A stretch of DNA of 64,000 bases from Rhizobium sp. BK251. Lineage in GTDB: Bacteria > Pseudomonadota > Alphaproteobacteria > Rhizobiales > Rhizobiaceae. Positions within the stretch are counted from its first letter, which is position 1; each line of letters begins with the position of its first letter. Made by a program: the position numbers and the translations under genes. The notes beneath the pieces were generated by a model that ran no database searches, was not told where the DNA came from, and saw nothing but the letters and a program-made list of their open reading frames with translations. The stretch is taken from NCBI RefSeq assembly GCF_004345245.1, contig NZ_SLUQ01000009.1, forward strand, positions 372,001-436,000, written 5' to 3'. Shown piece by piece: positions 17,019 through 25,814 of the stretch.

Positions 17019-17957
17019 ATGCATCGCTATAAGTTCGTTCTGACGCGGCCGGTGCAGTTCCTGCCGGTGATCTTCGGCATCAGCGTCATCACCTTCATCC
17101 TGGTGCGACTGATCCCCGGCGATCCGGCGCGCAACATCCTTGGCACGCGCGCCACGCCGACGGCACTTGCCAATATCCGCGCCCAGTATGGCCTCGACCA
17201 GCCGATGTGGCTGCAATATTTCTACTTCCTGAAGAACCTCGCAAACGGCGAGATGGGCAAGTCGATCCTCTACAAGATCGACGTGCTGAAGCTGATCGTC
17301 ACACGCATAGAGCCGACGGTCGCACTGGTCGTCACCAGCGTCATCCTTTCCATTTTGATCGCAGTGCCGATGTCGGCAATCGCCGCGCGCAATGCGGGTC
17401 GGGCACCTGATCATGCGGTACGCATCGTCTCGACCTTCGGCATCGGCTTCCCGCCCTTCTGGCTCGGGTTGATGCTGATCATCCTTTTCAGCGTCGAGCT
17501 CGGCATCCTGCCGGTCTCGGGCTATGGCACGTCCTTCGGCGACAAGCTCTTGCATCTCATACTGCCGAGCCTGACCGTGGCGCTGTCGCTTTCCACCGTG
17601 CTGACCCGCAGCCTGAGGGCTGCGATGATCGAGTCCTTGAAATCCGACGTCGCGACGGCGGCGCGCGCCCGCGGCATGCCGGAGAGCATCGTCTTCTGGC
17701 GGCACGTGCTGCCGAACTCCCTGGTGCCGACGATCAATCTGCTCGCCGTCAACATCGGGTGGCTGATCGGCGGTACGGTCGTCGTCGAAAGCGTCTTTGC
17801 CCTGCCCGGCATGGGCCAGCTCCTGGTGCGTGCGATCTTCTCGCGCGACTACATGGTGGTGCAGGGTGTCGCGATGGTCTTTGCCTGCGCGACCGTGCTC
17901 GTCAATTTCATCGCCGATATCGTCACCGTCGCCGTCGATCCCAGGGTGAAGCTATGA
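17019..17957 (+). CDS. Dipeptide-type ABC transporter permease (DppB-like)
   Basis: A 312-residue inner-membrane permease with six predicted helices. The N-terminal signature FLPVIFGISVITFILVRLIPGDPA and the EAA-loop region AARARGMPESIVFWRHVLPNSLVPTINL are those of the DppB/OppB family. The stop overlaps the next permease start (TATGA). Substrates of the family are di- and oligopeptides, nickel or plant glycosides. Location behind the hydrolase and LuxR solo suggests it imports the signal or its precursor. Confidence 0.92.
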   Translation: MHRYKFVLTRPVQFLPVIFGISVITFILVRLIPGDPARNILGTRATPTALANIRAQYGLDQPMWLQYFYFLKNLANGEMGKSILYKIDVLKLIVTRIEPTVALVVTSVILSILIAVPMSAIAARNAGRAPDHAVRIVSTFGIGFPPFWLGLMLIILFSVELGILPVSGYGTSFGDKLLHLILPSLTVALSLSTVLTRSLRAAMIESLKSDVATAARARGMPESIVFWRHVLPNSLVPTINLLAVNIGWLIGGTVVVESVFALPGMGQLLVRAIFSRDYMVVQGVAMVFACATVLVNFIADIVTVAVDPRVKL

Positions 17958-18805
17958 GCGTCGAGGCGATCGCTCCCACCTCCGTGAGTTGGCGCAGGTT
18001 TTTCAGCAAGCGGCTGACGCTCACCATCGGCGCAGGCATCCTGCTCTTCTTCTTTTTCCTGGCGCTTGCAGCGCCGATCGTCGCGCCCTATGACCCGATC
18101 CTGCAGAATGCCGATGCGCGCCTGCATGCGCCATCGCTGCTCCATCCGTTCGGAACTGACAATTTCGGCCGCGACATCCTCTCCCGTGTCATCTGGGGTG
18201 CGCGCATCGACCTGCAGATCGCCATCATCGGCGTCTTGTTCCCGTTTCTCATCGGCACGACGGTCGGCACCATCGCCGGCTTCTTCGGCGGCATCGTCGA
18301 TGCGCTCTTCATGCGGCTCGTCGATATCATCCTTGCCTTCCCCTTCCTCGTGCTGATGCTTTCGATCATCGCGATTCTTGGGCCAGGCCTCGGCAGCTTC
18401 TACATCGCCATCGCACTGGTCGGCTGGGTTTCCTATGCGCGGCTGATCCGGGCGCAGATGCTGGTGCTGAAGAGCAGCGACTATGCGGTCGCCGCCGTCA
18501 GTCTCGGTTTCAGCCGCCCTCGCATCATGTTCCGCCACCTGTTGCCGAATGCGATTGCCGGCTCCATCGTCTTTTCCATGTCGGACGCGACGCTGGTGCT
18601 GCTCAGTGGCGCGGCTGTCAGCTATCTCGGCCTCGGCGTGCAGCCGCCCTTGGCCGAATGGGGCATCATGGTGGCCGAGGGGCAGAGCTTCATCACCACG
18701 GCCTGGTGGATCACGCTCTTCCCTGGCCTGTCGATCGTCTGCCTCGCCTTCGGTTTCAGCATGCTGGGCGATGCGCTCGGCGAACTTCTCGGAGTTCACG
18801 AATGA
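17954..18805 (+). CDS. Dipeptide-type ABC transporter permease (DppC-like)
   Basis: A 283-residue partner permease. The N-terminal membrane segment ILLFFFFLALAAPIVAPYDP and the family block HPFGTDNFGRDILSRVIWGARIDLQIAI identify DppC/OppC. The coupling-helix region is AVSLGFSRPRIMFRHLLPNAIAGS. Its ATG at 17954 overlaps the preceding stop and its own stop overlaps the ATPase start (ATGA), so the transporter genes form one tightly coupled transcript. Confidence 0.92.
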   Translation: MSVEAIAPTSVSWRRFFSKRLTLTIGAGILLFFFFLALAAPIVAPYDPILQNADARLHAPSLLHPFGTDNFGRDILSRVIWGARIDLQIAIIGVLFPFLIGTTVGTIAGFFGGIVDALFMRLVDIILAFPFLVLMLSIIAILGPGLGSFYIAIALVGWVSYARLIRAQMLVLKSSDYAVAAVSLGFSRPRIMFRHLLPNAIAGSIVFSMSDATLVLLSGAAVSYLGLGVQPPLAEWGIMVAEGQSFITTAWWITLFPGLSIVCLAFGFSMLGDALGELLGVHE

Positions 18806-20514
18806 GTGCCTCCGTGCTGTCCGTCCGCGATCTTACCGTCAAGGCACATCTCGATATCGAAACCCGCACACTGATCGACGGCGTCTCGCTCGACCTCGCC
18901 AAGGGCGAGATCCTCGGCCTCGTCGGGGAAAGCGGCTCGGGCAAGAGCCTGCTCTGCCGCTCGCTGGTGCGGCTCCTCCCCTCTTCGCTGCTGAAGATCG
19001 AGAGCGGCACGATCCTGCTCGAAGGCCGCGACCTGACGGCGGTCAGCGATGCCGAGATGCTGGACGTACGTGGCGGCGAGATCGGCATGATCTTCCAGAA
19101 TCCGACCAGCCATCTCGATCCCGTCATGCGCGTCGGCGACCAGATCGCCGAGGGCATCCGCTACCATCAGGGGCTGAGTGCCCGCGAAGCGCGCGCTGCG
19201 GCGATCGAGATCCTCGGACAGGTCGGCTTTCCCGATCCGGTGCGCCAGTACGCTAGCTATCCGCATGAGTTCTCCGGCGGCATGCGCCAGCGCGCGATGA
19301 TCGGCGTCGCGCTCTCCTGCAATCCGAAGATCCTGATCGCCGACGAACCGACGACGGCGCTGGACGTAACCATCCAGGCACAGATCCTCAAGCTTCTGAC
19401 CGAGATCCGCGACAAGCGAGGACTGTCGATCATCCTCATCACCCACGATCTCGGCATCGTCGCCCAGACCTGCGACCGCATTGCCGTGATGCGCGGCGGC
19501 AAGCTTCTGGAGCAGGGCCCGAAGCGGGCGATCCTCAGCCGGCCACAGAACCCCTATACGATCAGCCTCATCAACAGCCACCCCTCGATGCCGGACGAGA
19601 CGCCGGCGCCGGTGCGGGAAGTCGCCGTGCCTACTGCGCCGGTGAAGCCGCTGCTGGAGATCGACGACCTGCATGTGCGCTTCAACGCCGGTGGCAGTCT
19701 TTTCAAGGGCAGTGGTGCGAAGATGGTCAGCGCCGTCTCCGGCGTCAGTATGCAGGTCATGCCGGGCGATACGGTCGGCGTCGTCGGGGAATCCGGCAGC
19801 GGCAAGAGCACGCTTGCCCGCGCCGTGCTCGGGCTGACGCCGATATCCTCTGGCCATGTGACCTTCGACGGGATCGATCTCGCCCAGCAGAAGAATGCGG
19901 GCCTCGCCAAGCTCAGGCGCGAGACGGCAATGGTCTTCCAGGATCCATACAATGCGCTGAACCCCAGGCTGACCATCGGCCAGATGCTTTCAGAGGTCTT
20001 GAAGGTGCAGGGGAAGGTCGCGTCGGCGAAGATCCCGGCGCGTATCGACGAGCTTCTCGACCTCGTGGGCCTCGAGCGTGAATTCGCGGGCCGCAAGCCG
20101 CGCAGCATGAGCGGCGGCCAGTGCCAACGCGCCGGTATCGCGCGGGCGCTGGCGGTCGATCCGAAGCTCATCATCGCCGATGAATGCGTGGCCGCCCTCG
20201 ACGTCACCATCCAGGCGCAGATCATCGACCTCTTCCGCGAGTTGACCGAGAAGATGAAGCTGACGCTGATCTTCATCGCCCATGACCTCGCGATCGTTCG
20301 CAATCTCTGCGAACGCGTCGTCGTCATGTATCGCGGCGAGATCGTCGAGGAGGGCCGCTCCGAGGAGGTCTTCGCGCAGCCGAAGCATCCCTACACGGCG
20401 GCCCTGATCGCCGCCATTCCCGACATCGATCCGGACAAGCCGTTGCTCGGTGGGGCGAGCCCGGCGGAAGACCCGCTATCGATGCGGGTCCATCCCATCA
20501 AACGCATGCCATAA
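18802..20514 (+). CDS. Fused dipeptide ABC transporter ATPase (DppD-DppF type)
   Basis: A 570-residue protein with two complete ABC modules in one chain. The first has GESGSGKS, signature SGGMRQR and Walker B ILIADEPTTALD. The second has GESGSGKS, SGGQCQRAGIARALA and LIIADECVAALD. Each module carries the C-terminal oligopeptide-type extension (HPYTAALIAAIPDIDP at the end). Fusion of the D and F subunits is common in rhizobial peptide transporters. It energises the two permeases. Confidence 0.93.
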   Translation: MSASVLSVRDLTVKAHLDIETRTLIDGVSLDLAKGEILGLVGESGSGKSLLCRSLVRLLPSSLLKIESGTILLEGRDLTAVSDAEMLDVRGGEIGMIFQNPTSHLDPVMRVGDQIAEGIRYHQGLSAREARAAAIEILGQVGFPDPVRQYASYPHEFSGGMRQRAMIGVALSCNPKILIADEPTTALDVTIQAQILKLLTEIRDKRGLSIILITHDLGIVAQTCDRIAVMRGGKLLEQGPKRAILSRPQNPYTISLINSHPSMPDETPAPVREVAVPTAPVKPLLEIDDLHVRFNAGGSLFKGSGAKMVSAVSGVSMQVMPGDTVGVVGESGSGKSTLARAVLGLTPISSGHVTFDGIDLAQQKNAGLAKLRRETAMVFQDPYNALNPRLTIGQMLSEVLKVQGKVASAKIPARIDELLDLVGLEREFAGRKPRSMSGGQCQRAGIARALAVDPKLIIADECVAALDVTIQAQIIDLFRELTEKMKLTLIFIAHDLAIVRNLCERVVVMYRGEIVEEGRSEEVFAQPKHPYTAALIAAIPDIDPDKPLLGGASPAEDPLSMRVHPIKRMP

Positions 20515-20533
20515 CAAAGAAGGGAACGAACAA

Positions 20534-22048
20534 ATGACAAACAGGTGGAAATCAATCGGGCTCGCGGCACTGCTCGCCGGCCTCACGCTCAGCGCAAGCT
20601 ATGCCGAGGCAGCGGGCGTTCTGACCATCGGCCGTCGCGAGGATTCGACGACCTTCGATCCGATCAAGACGGCCCAGAACATCGACAACTGGGTATTCTC
20701 CAACGTCTACGACGTGCTGATCCGCGTCGACAAGACCGGCACCAAGCTTGAGCCGGGCCTTGCCGAAAGCTGGACAACGTCGGATGACGGACTGACCTAC
20801 ACCTTCAAGATCCGCGATGCGAAATTCTCCGACGGCTCATCGCTGACGGCCGAAGACGCCGCCTATAGCCTGCTGCGCATCCGCGACGACGAAGGTTCGC
20901 TCTGGAGCGATTCCTACAAGGTGATCGACACGGCGGTCGCGACCGATCCGCATACGCTGACGATCACGCTCAAGAACCCCTCCGCGCCCTTCCTTTCGAC
21001 GCTGGCGCTGCCGAACGCTTCGGTGATCTCCAAGGCCGGAATGGAATCCATGGGCTCCGACGCCTATGGCGAAAAGCCGATCGCGTCCGGTGCCTTCGTC
21101 GTCGACGAATGGCGCCGCGGCGATCGCGTGATCCTGAAGAAGAACCCGAATTTCTGGCAGGCGGACCGGGTGAAGCTCGACGGCGTCGAGTGGATCTCGG
21201 TGCCTGACGACAATACGCGCATGCTGAACGTCCAGGCCGGCCAGCTTGACGCGGCGATCTTCGTGCCCTTCTCTCGTGTCGAGGAACTGAAGAAGGATGC
21301 GAACCTTACCGTGCTGATCGACCCCTCGACGCGCGAGGATCACCTTCTCATCAACCATGCCCATGGCGATCTCGGCAAGAAGGAGGTTCGCGAGGCCCTT
21401 GATCTCGCAATCGACAAGAAGGCGATCGTCGACGCAGTGACATTCGGCCAGGGAACGATCGCAAATTCCTATATTCCGAAGGGTGCGCTCTACCACTATG
21501 CCGACAACCTGCAGCGCCCCTACGATCCGGAGAAGGCCAAGCAGATGCTGGCTGACGCAGGCGTCTCGAACCTCACGCTGAACTATCTGCTGCGCGCCGG
21601 AGACGAAGTGGACGAGCAGACCGCCGTATTGATGCAGCAGCAGCTTGCCAAGGCCGGCATCACAGCCAACCTGCAGAAGGTTGACCCCAGCCAGCAGTGG
21701 GACATGACGGTTGCCGGCGACTACGACATCTCGGTCAACTACTGGACCAACGACATTCTCGATCCGGACCAGAAGACGACCTTCGTCCTCGGCCACGACT
21801 CCAACAACAACTACTCGACCAACTACAAGAACGAGGCCGTGAAAGATCTGGTCGCCAAGGCGCGCCTGGAACTCGACCCGGCCAAGCGCGAGCAGATGTA
21901 TGTCGACCTGCAGAAGATGGCGAAGGACGACGTCAACTGGATCGACCTCTACTACAGCCCCTACATCAACGTCGCGCGCAAGAACATCGACAACTTCTAC
22001 CAGAACCCGCTGGGCCGCTTCTTCCTCGAGGACACGGTCAAGAACTGA
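20534..22048 (+). CDS. Peptide-type ABC transporter substrate-binding protein
   Basis: A 504-residue family-5 extracellular solute-binding protein. The signal peptide MTNRWKSIGLAALLAGLTLS ends near SYAEAAG, and the mature part begins LTIGRREDSTTFDPIKTAQN. The family blocks GLAESWTTSDDGLTYTFKIR and FSDGSSLTAEDAAYSL follow. The ATG at 20534 follows GAAGGGAACG. It is the last gene of the transporter operon and ends ahead of a strong terminator. It sets substrate specificity, which cannot be read from sequence. Confidence 0.93.
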   Translation: MTNRWKSIGLAALLAGLTLSASYAEAAGVLTIGRREDSTTFDPIKTAQNIDNWVFSNVYDVLIRVDKTGTKLEPGLAESWTTSDDGLTYTFKIRDAKFSDGSSLTAEDAAYSLLRIRDDEGSLWSDSYKVIDTAVATDPHTLTITLKNPSAPFLSTLALPNASVISKAGMESMGSDAYGEKPIASGAFVVDEWRRGDRVILKKNPNFWQADRVKLDGVEWISVPDDNTRMLNVQAGQLDAAIFVPFSRVEELKKDANLTVLIDPSTREDHLLINHAHGDLGKKEVREALDLAIDKKAIVDAVTFGQGTIANSYIPKGALYHYADNLQRPYDPEKAKQMLADAGVSNLTLNYLLRAGDEVDEQTAVLMQQQLAKAGITANLQKVDPSQQWDMTVAGDYDISVNYWTNDILDPDQKTTFVLGHDSNNNYSTNYKNEAVKDLVAKARLELDPAKREQMYVDLQKMAKDDVNWIDLYYSPYINVARKNIDNFYQNPLGRFFLEDTVKN

Positions 22049-22111
22049 GCAGACACGTTCGGCTGCGGCGTCTCTCCAGGGAGAGGCGCGGCGTCGTCAA
22101 GTTGATCGTGA

Positions 22112-22148
22112 CAGCCCGTCCGCGTTCCGTGGACGGGCTGTTTGTTTT
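22112..22148 (+). terminator. Rho-independent terminator after the peptide transporter
   Basis: A perfect 10-bp stem (CAGCCCGTCC at 22112-22121 and GGACGGGCTG at 22131-22140) with a 9-nt loop is followed by TTTGTTTT. It ends the hydrolase-ABC operon 64 bp after the solute-binding gene. Confidence 0.85.
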
Positions 22149-22285
22149 GAGGCGTCTTCGTCCCGGGTCACAAAGCCGCCATAGAAGCCCGTTGAGTTGG
22201 CCGCCGACAGGACTATAGATTGGTCCCTGAACACGTCGCTCGCTCCCGCGAGTGCAGCGCAGCCCGGAAATGAAGGAAGAGTATA

Positions 22286-23332
22286 ATGACCAAGGTTCGT
22301 GCCCTTGTCCTCGAACGCCAGCATGAGCTGGCCCTGCGTGATATCGATCTGCCGCTCGAAACGGGGCCCGGCCAGGTGAAGATCAAGATCCACACGGTCG
22401 GCGTCTGCGGCTCGGACGTGCACTACTACACCCACGGCCGCATCGGTCCCTTCATCGTCAACGAGCCGATGGTGCTCGGGCATGAAGCGGCCGGCACGGT
22501 CGTCGAGGTTGGCGAGGGCGTGACGCATCTGAAGGTGGGTGACAGGGTCTGCATGGAGCCCGGCATTCCCGATCCGAATTCGAAAGCCAGCCGGCTTGGC
22601 ATGTATAATGTCGACCCGGCAGTGACCTTCTGGGCAACGCCGCCGATCCATGGCGTTCTCACCCCATACGTCGTTCATCCGGCGAACTACACCTTCAAGC
22701 TGCCTGATAATGTGAGTTTTGCCGAAGGGGCGATGGTAGAACCCTTTGCCGTCGGCATGCAGGCGGCGACCAAGGCAAGGATTGCTCCTGGCGATACTGC
22801 GGTCGTGCTCGGCGCTGGCCCGATCGGCACCATGGTTGCGATCGCCGCGCTTGCAGGCGGTTGCGCTCGCGTGGTCGTGGCCGATCTTGCGCAGCCGAAG
22901 CTCGATATCGCCGCCCGTTATCAGGGCGTGATCCCGGTGAACATCAGGGAGAAGAACCTTGCCGAAGAGATTGCTCGCCTCACCGATGGCTGGGGTGCCG
23001 ACGCCATCTTCGAATGCTCGGGCTCACCGAAGGCCTGGGAAACCGTGATGGAGCTGCCGCGGCCGGGCGGCGTCATCGTTGCCGTCGGACTGCCGGTCGC
23101 ACCTGTTGGTTTCGACGTCTCGACCGCCACGACCAAGGAAATCCGCATTGAGACGGTCTTCCGTTATGCGCACCAGTATGAGCGCTCGATCGCTCTTCTT
23201 GGCTCCGGGCGCGTGGATCTGAAGCCGCTGATCTCGGAGACTTTCCGCTTCGAGGATTCGATCAAGGCATTCGAGCGCGCCGCCGAGGGACGTCCGGCCG
23301 ACGTGAAATTGCAGATCACGATCGGCGGCTAG
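22286..23332 (+). CDS. Zinc-dependent alcohol dehydrogenase, xylitol-dehydrogenase-like
   Basis: A 348-residue medium-chain dehydrogenase. Catalytic zinc ligands are C41 (GVCGSDVHYY) and H66-E67 (LGHEAAG); the NAD-binding motif is VVLGAGPIGTM. The segment after GDRVCMEPGIPDP lacks the four-cysteine structural-zinc loop, as in bacterial sorbitol/xylitol dehydrogenases. It probably oxidises a polyol such as xylitol to D-xylulose. ATG 22286 follows GGAAGAG. It stands alone between a terminator and a convergent regulator gene. Confidence 0.87.
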   Translation: MTKVRALVLERQHELALRDIDLPLETGPGQVKIKIHTVGVCGSDVHYYTHGRIGPFIVNEPMVLGHEAAGTVVEVGEGVTHLKVGDRVCMEPGIPDPNSKASRLGMYNVDPAVTFWATPPIHGVLTPYVVHPANYTFKLPDNVSFAEGAMVEPFAVGMQAATKARIAPGDTAVVLGAGPIGTMVAIAALAGGCARVVVADLAQPKLDIAARYQGVIPVNIREKNLAEEIARLTDGWGADAIFECSGSPKAWETVMELPRPGGVIVAVGLPVAPVGFDVSTATTKEIRIETVFRYAHQYERSIALLGSGRVDLKPLISETFRFEDSIKAFERAAEGRPADVKLQITIGG

Positions 23333-23345
23333 TCACCGAGCAGCA

Positions 23346-24290
23346 TCAAGCCTCAGTAGACGCACGCGCGTTCCTGCGCATCGCCTGCGGTGGCTGGCCA
23401 AAGGCGCGCAGGAAGGCCCGGCGCATCCTTTCGCGATCGGCAAAGCCGGTTTCACGGGCGATGACGTCGATGGAATGGCGCCCCTGTTCCATCAGCAGCC
23501 GGGCCGCCTCCACCCGCAGGCTCTCGATTGCCTTGGCCGGCGACTGGCCCGTCTCCGCGCTGAAGGCGCGGCTGAACTGCCGCGGGCTGAGATTGGCGGC
23601 CTCCGCCAATTGTTCGACGGAAAGCGGAGTCTGAAGATTGCGCTTCGCATAGTCGAGTGCGTTCTGGATGCGGTCCGACTTGGCATCGAGCTCGAGCAGG
23701 GTAGAAAACTGTGACTGTCCCCCGGCCCTGCGGTGATAGACGACATGGTTTCTGGCGACGTCGCGGGCGACGTCCGGTCCAAGGTCATTTTCCACCATTG
23801 CCAGCGTGAGATCGATGCCGGCCGTCATGCCGGCCGAGGTCCATACCGATCCGTCTACGATGAAGATTCGGTCCTCCTCGACCTTTATCTTGGGAAAGCG
23901 CGTCTTCATGTTGCGTGCGGCGGCCCAATGGGTGGTTGCGCGCCGACCGTTCAGTATGTCCGCTTCCGCGAGCACGAAGGCTCCCGTGCAGATAGCCGCG
24001 AGCCGGCGCGACGAAGCCAAGGCCTGCTGGACGAAGGCTTGAAGTCCCTCGCTCGGGATGACGACGCCCGGACCGCCGGCGACGAGGACCGTGTCGAAGG
24101 TCGGATCGTGAAACGGCGTCGTCTCGACGACCAGCCCGGCCGAACTTCTGATGGGGCCGCCCGTCTCCGAAAGAAAACTCACCTCGTACGCAGTCTCCCC
24201 GACGGCGAGGTTGGCAAACTCGAAAACGGAGATTGCTGCGAGCGCCATGACCTGGAAGCCCGGATACAGCAAGAGTGCGATGCGCTGCAT
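23346..24290 (-). CDS. GlxA-type transcriptional regulator (DJ-1/PfpI plus AraC HTH)
   Basis: A 314-residue regulator with an N-terminal DJ-1/PfpI-like domain carrying C101 in AAICTGAFVLAEA, and a C-terminal AraC/XylS helix-turn-helix (PLSVEQLAEAANLSPRQFSRAFSAETGQSPAKAIESLR onward). GlxA-like regulators control amine or glycine-betaine-type catabolism in several families, but the inducer here is unknown. It is divergent from the short-chain dehydrogenase, its likely target, with a candidate operator between them. Confidence 0.9.
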   Translation of the reverse strand: MQRIALLLYPGFQVMALAAISVFEFANLAVGETAYEVSFLSETGGPIRSSAGLVVETTPFHDPTFDTVLVAGGPGVVIPSEGLQAFVQQALASSRRLAAICTGAFVLAEADILNGRRATTHWAAARNMKTRFPKIKVEEDRIFIVDGSVWTSAGMTAGIDLTLAMVENDLGPDVARDVARNHVVYHRRAGGQSQFSTLLELDAKSDRIQNALDYAKRNLQTPLSVEQLAEAANLSPRQFSRAFSAETGQSPAKAIESLRVEAARLLMEQGRHSIDVIARETGFADRERMRRAFLRAFGQPPQAMRRNARASTEA

Positions 24291-24327
24291 GTGTCAACTC
24301 CGCGATGTCCTAAAACGTTGCATATAC

Positions 24328-24339
24328 GTCATTTGTGAC
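24328..24339. promoter_or_regulatory. Candidate operator between the GlxA-type regulator and the SDR gene
   Basis: GTCA-TTTG-TGAC is an inverted repeat nested between TTGCA and TGCAA arms in an otherwise AT-richer spacer. It is well placed for the AraC-type regulator, though the outer arms are not perfectly symmetric. Confidence 0.3.
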
Positions 24340-24409
24340 ATTTGCAAGAGGAGGTAATAATTGCCTCAAGACGAACGGCGCGTTGCCGTTGCCATCATGG
24401 AGCAAGACA

Positions 24410-25207
24410 ATGACTATCGAACACAAGGGTACGGCCCTCATCACCGGAGCCTCGACCGGTATCGGTGCGATCTATGCTGATCGCCTTGCGAAGCGTGGAT
24501 ATGACCTCATCCTGGTCGCACGCAACAAGGAGCGCCTCGACGCTGTCGCAGCAAGGGTGACGTCCGAGACGGGTCGGTCGGTGAAGACCGTCGCCGCCGA
24601 TCTCAGCAGCAAGGCCGATCTCGCCCGCGTGGAAGACATACTGCGCAGCGACGCCAGCATTACCGTGCTGGTCAACAATGCCGGCTTTGGCGGCAGCACC
24701 CCCCTGCTCGCCTCGAACATCGAGACGATGGAGGACATGATCGACCTCAACGTCGTCGCTCTGATGCGTCTGACCTATGCCGCGGTTCCGGGCCTCGTGG
24801 CACGCGGTGGCGGCACGATCGTCAATATCGCCTCGATTGCAGCGGTTGCGCCCGAAATCCTCAACGGCGTCTATGGCGGCAGCAAGGCCTTTGTCCTTGT
24901 CTTCAGCCAGTCGTTGAAGCACGAACTCGCCGACAAGAATATCCGTGTCCAGGTCGTCGTGCCCGGCGCAACGGCCACAGAATTCTGGGACATCGCAGCC
25001 GGAGGCGTTCAGAACCTGCCGCAGGAGATCGTGATGCCGGCCGAAGACATGGTCGACGCCGCGCTGGCCGGCCTGGATCAGGGCGAGTTCGTCACCGTTC
25101 CGTCGCTGCCGGACGATGCGCAGTGGGATGCGTTCGAGAGTGCCCGCCAGGCACTGAAACCCTACCTGTCGCGCACCAAGCCGGCGCCACGCTACCAGCT
25201 CGCCTGA
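24410..25207 (+). CDS. Short-chain dehydrogenase/reductase
   Basis: A 265-residue SDR with cofactor motif TGASTGIG at about 12-19, NNAG in LVNNAGFGG, and catalytic YxxxK in NGVYGGSKAF. The ATG at 24410 follows GGAGCAAG; the longer frame from 24335 adds an unlikely leader. It is divergently transcribed from the GlxA-type regulator. The substrate cannot be deduced; the sequence resembles broad-specificity DltE/YdfG-type reductases. Confidence 0.88.
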   Translation: MTIEHKGTALITGASTGIGAIYADRLAKRGYDLILVARNKERLDAVAARVTSETGRSVKTVAADLSSKADLARVEDILRSDASITVLVNNAGFGGSTPLLASNIETMEDMIDLNVVALMRLTYAAVPGLVARGGGTIVNIASIAAVAPEILNGVYGGSKAFVLVFSQSLKHELADKNIRVQVVVPGATATEFWDIAAGGVQNLPQEIVMPAEDMVDAALAGLDQGEFVTVPSLPDDAQWDAFESARQALKPYLSRTKPAPRYQLA

Positions 25208-25253
25208 GGCGACAGTCGCTCGAAGGCTTTGAGGACGCCGTCGTCGGCAGGGC

Positions 25254-25814
25254 TCATCCCTGCCGGCGGCCTGCCACATAGGCGGCGAAGCCCTCGATAA
25301 AGTCGGAAAGGTTCTGGCGTGTCTTCTCGTCGGTGAGTTTTCCATCCGCGTCGAAAACGGTTTGCGCGCGCGAGATCATGAGCCGTCCCTCGAACCAGGT
25401 ATCGGTCTTCAGCGTGCGGAGCACGGAGAGCCAGGCATTCTGGCTGAGAATGGTTCCGAAGCCGCTCCGGGAAGCGCCGGCAAGCGCCACCGGCTTGCCC
25501 TTGAATACGCGGTCGGCGTCGTCCGAGGGTGTGCTCAGCCAGTCGACGGCATTCTTGAAGACGCCCGGCATGGAATTGTTGTATTCCGGGGTGAAAAGGA
25601 TGAGGCCGTCGGCGCCGGCGATCAGATCCTTGAGCAGCGCGACCTTGGGCGGGATGCCTTCGCTTGCTTCGACATCCGCGTCATAGAGCGGTACGCCGTG
25701 TATCGTCTCGGCAACGATTTCGACCCCTTGTGGCGCAAGCTCGACCGCTGTGTGCAGCAGCGCGGTGTTGAACGATTTCTTGCGAAGGCTGCCGGATATA
25801 GCTGCCAGTTTCAT
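25254..25814 (-). CDS. NADPH-dependent FMN reductase
   Basis: A 186-residue flavodoxin-fold reductase. The N-terminal AISGSLRKKSFNTALL and the flavin-contact region LFTPEYNNSMPGVFKNAVDWLS are typical of the NADPH:FMN/quinone reductase family. ATG 25814 has AAGGAG 6 nt upstream. It is the last gene of the moc-like operon and lies inside the over-long 3' end of the PanB-like frame. It may supply reduced flavin or act as a quinone reductase. Confidence 0.88.
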   Translation of the reverse strand: MKLAAISGSLRKKSFNTALLHTAVELAPQGVEIVAETIHGVPLYDADVEASEGIPPKVALLKDLIAGADGLILFTPEYNNSMPGVFKNAVDWLSTPSDDADRVFKGKPVALAGASRSGFGTILSQNAWLSVLRTLKTDTWFEGRLMISRAQTVFDADGKLTDEKTRQNLSDFIEGFAAYVAGRRQG

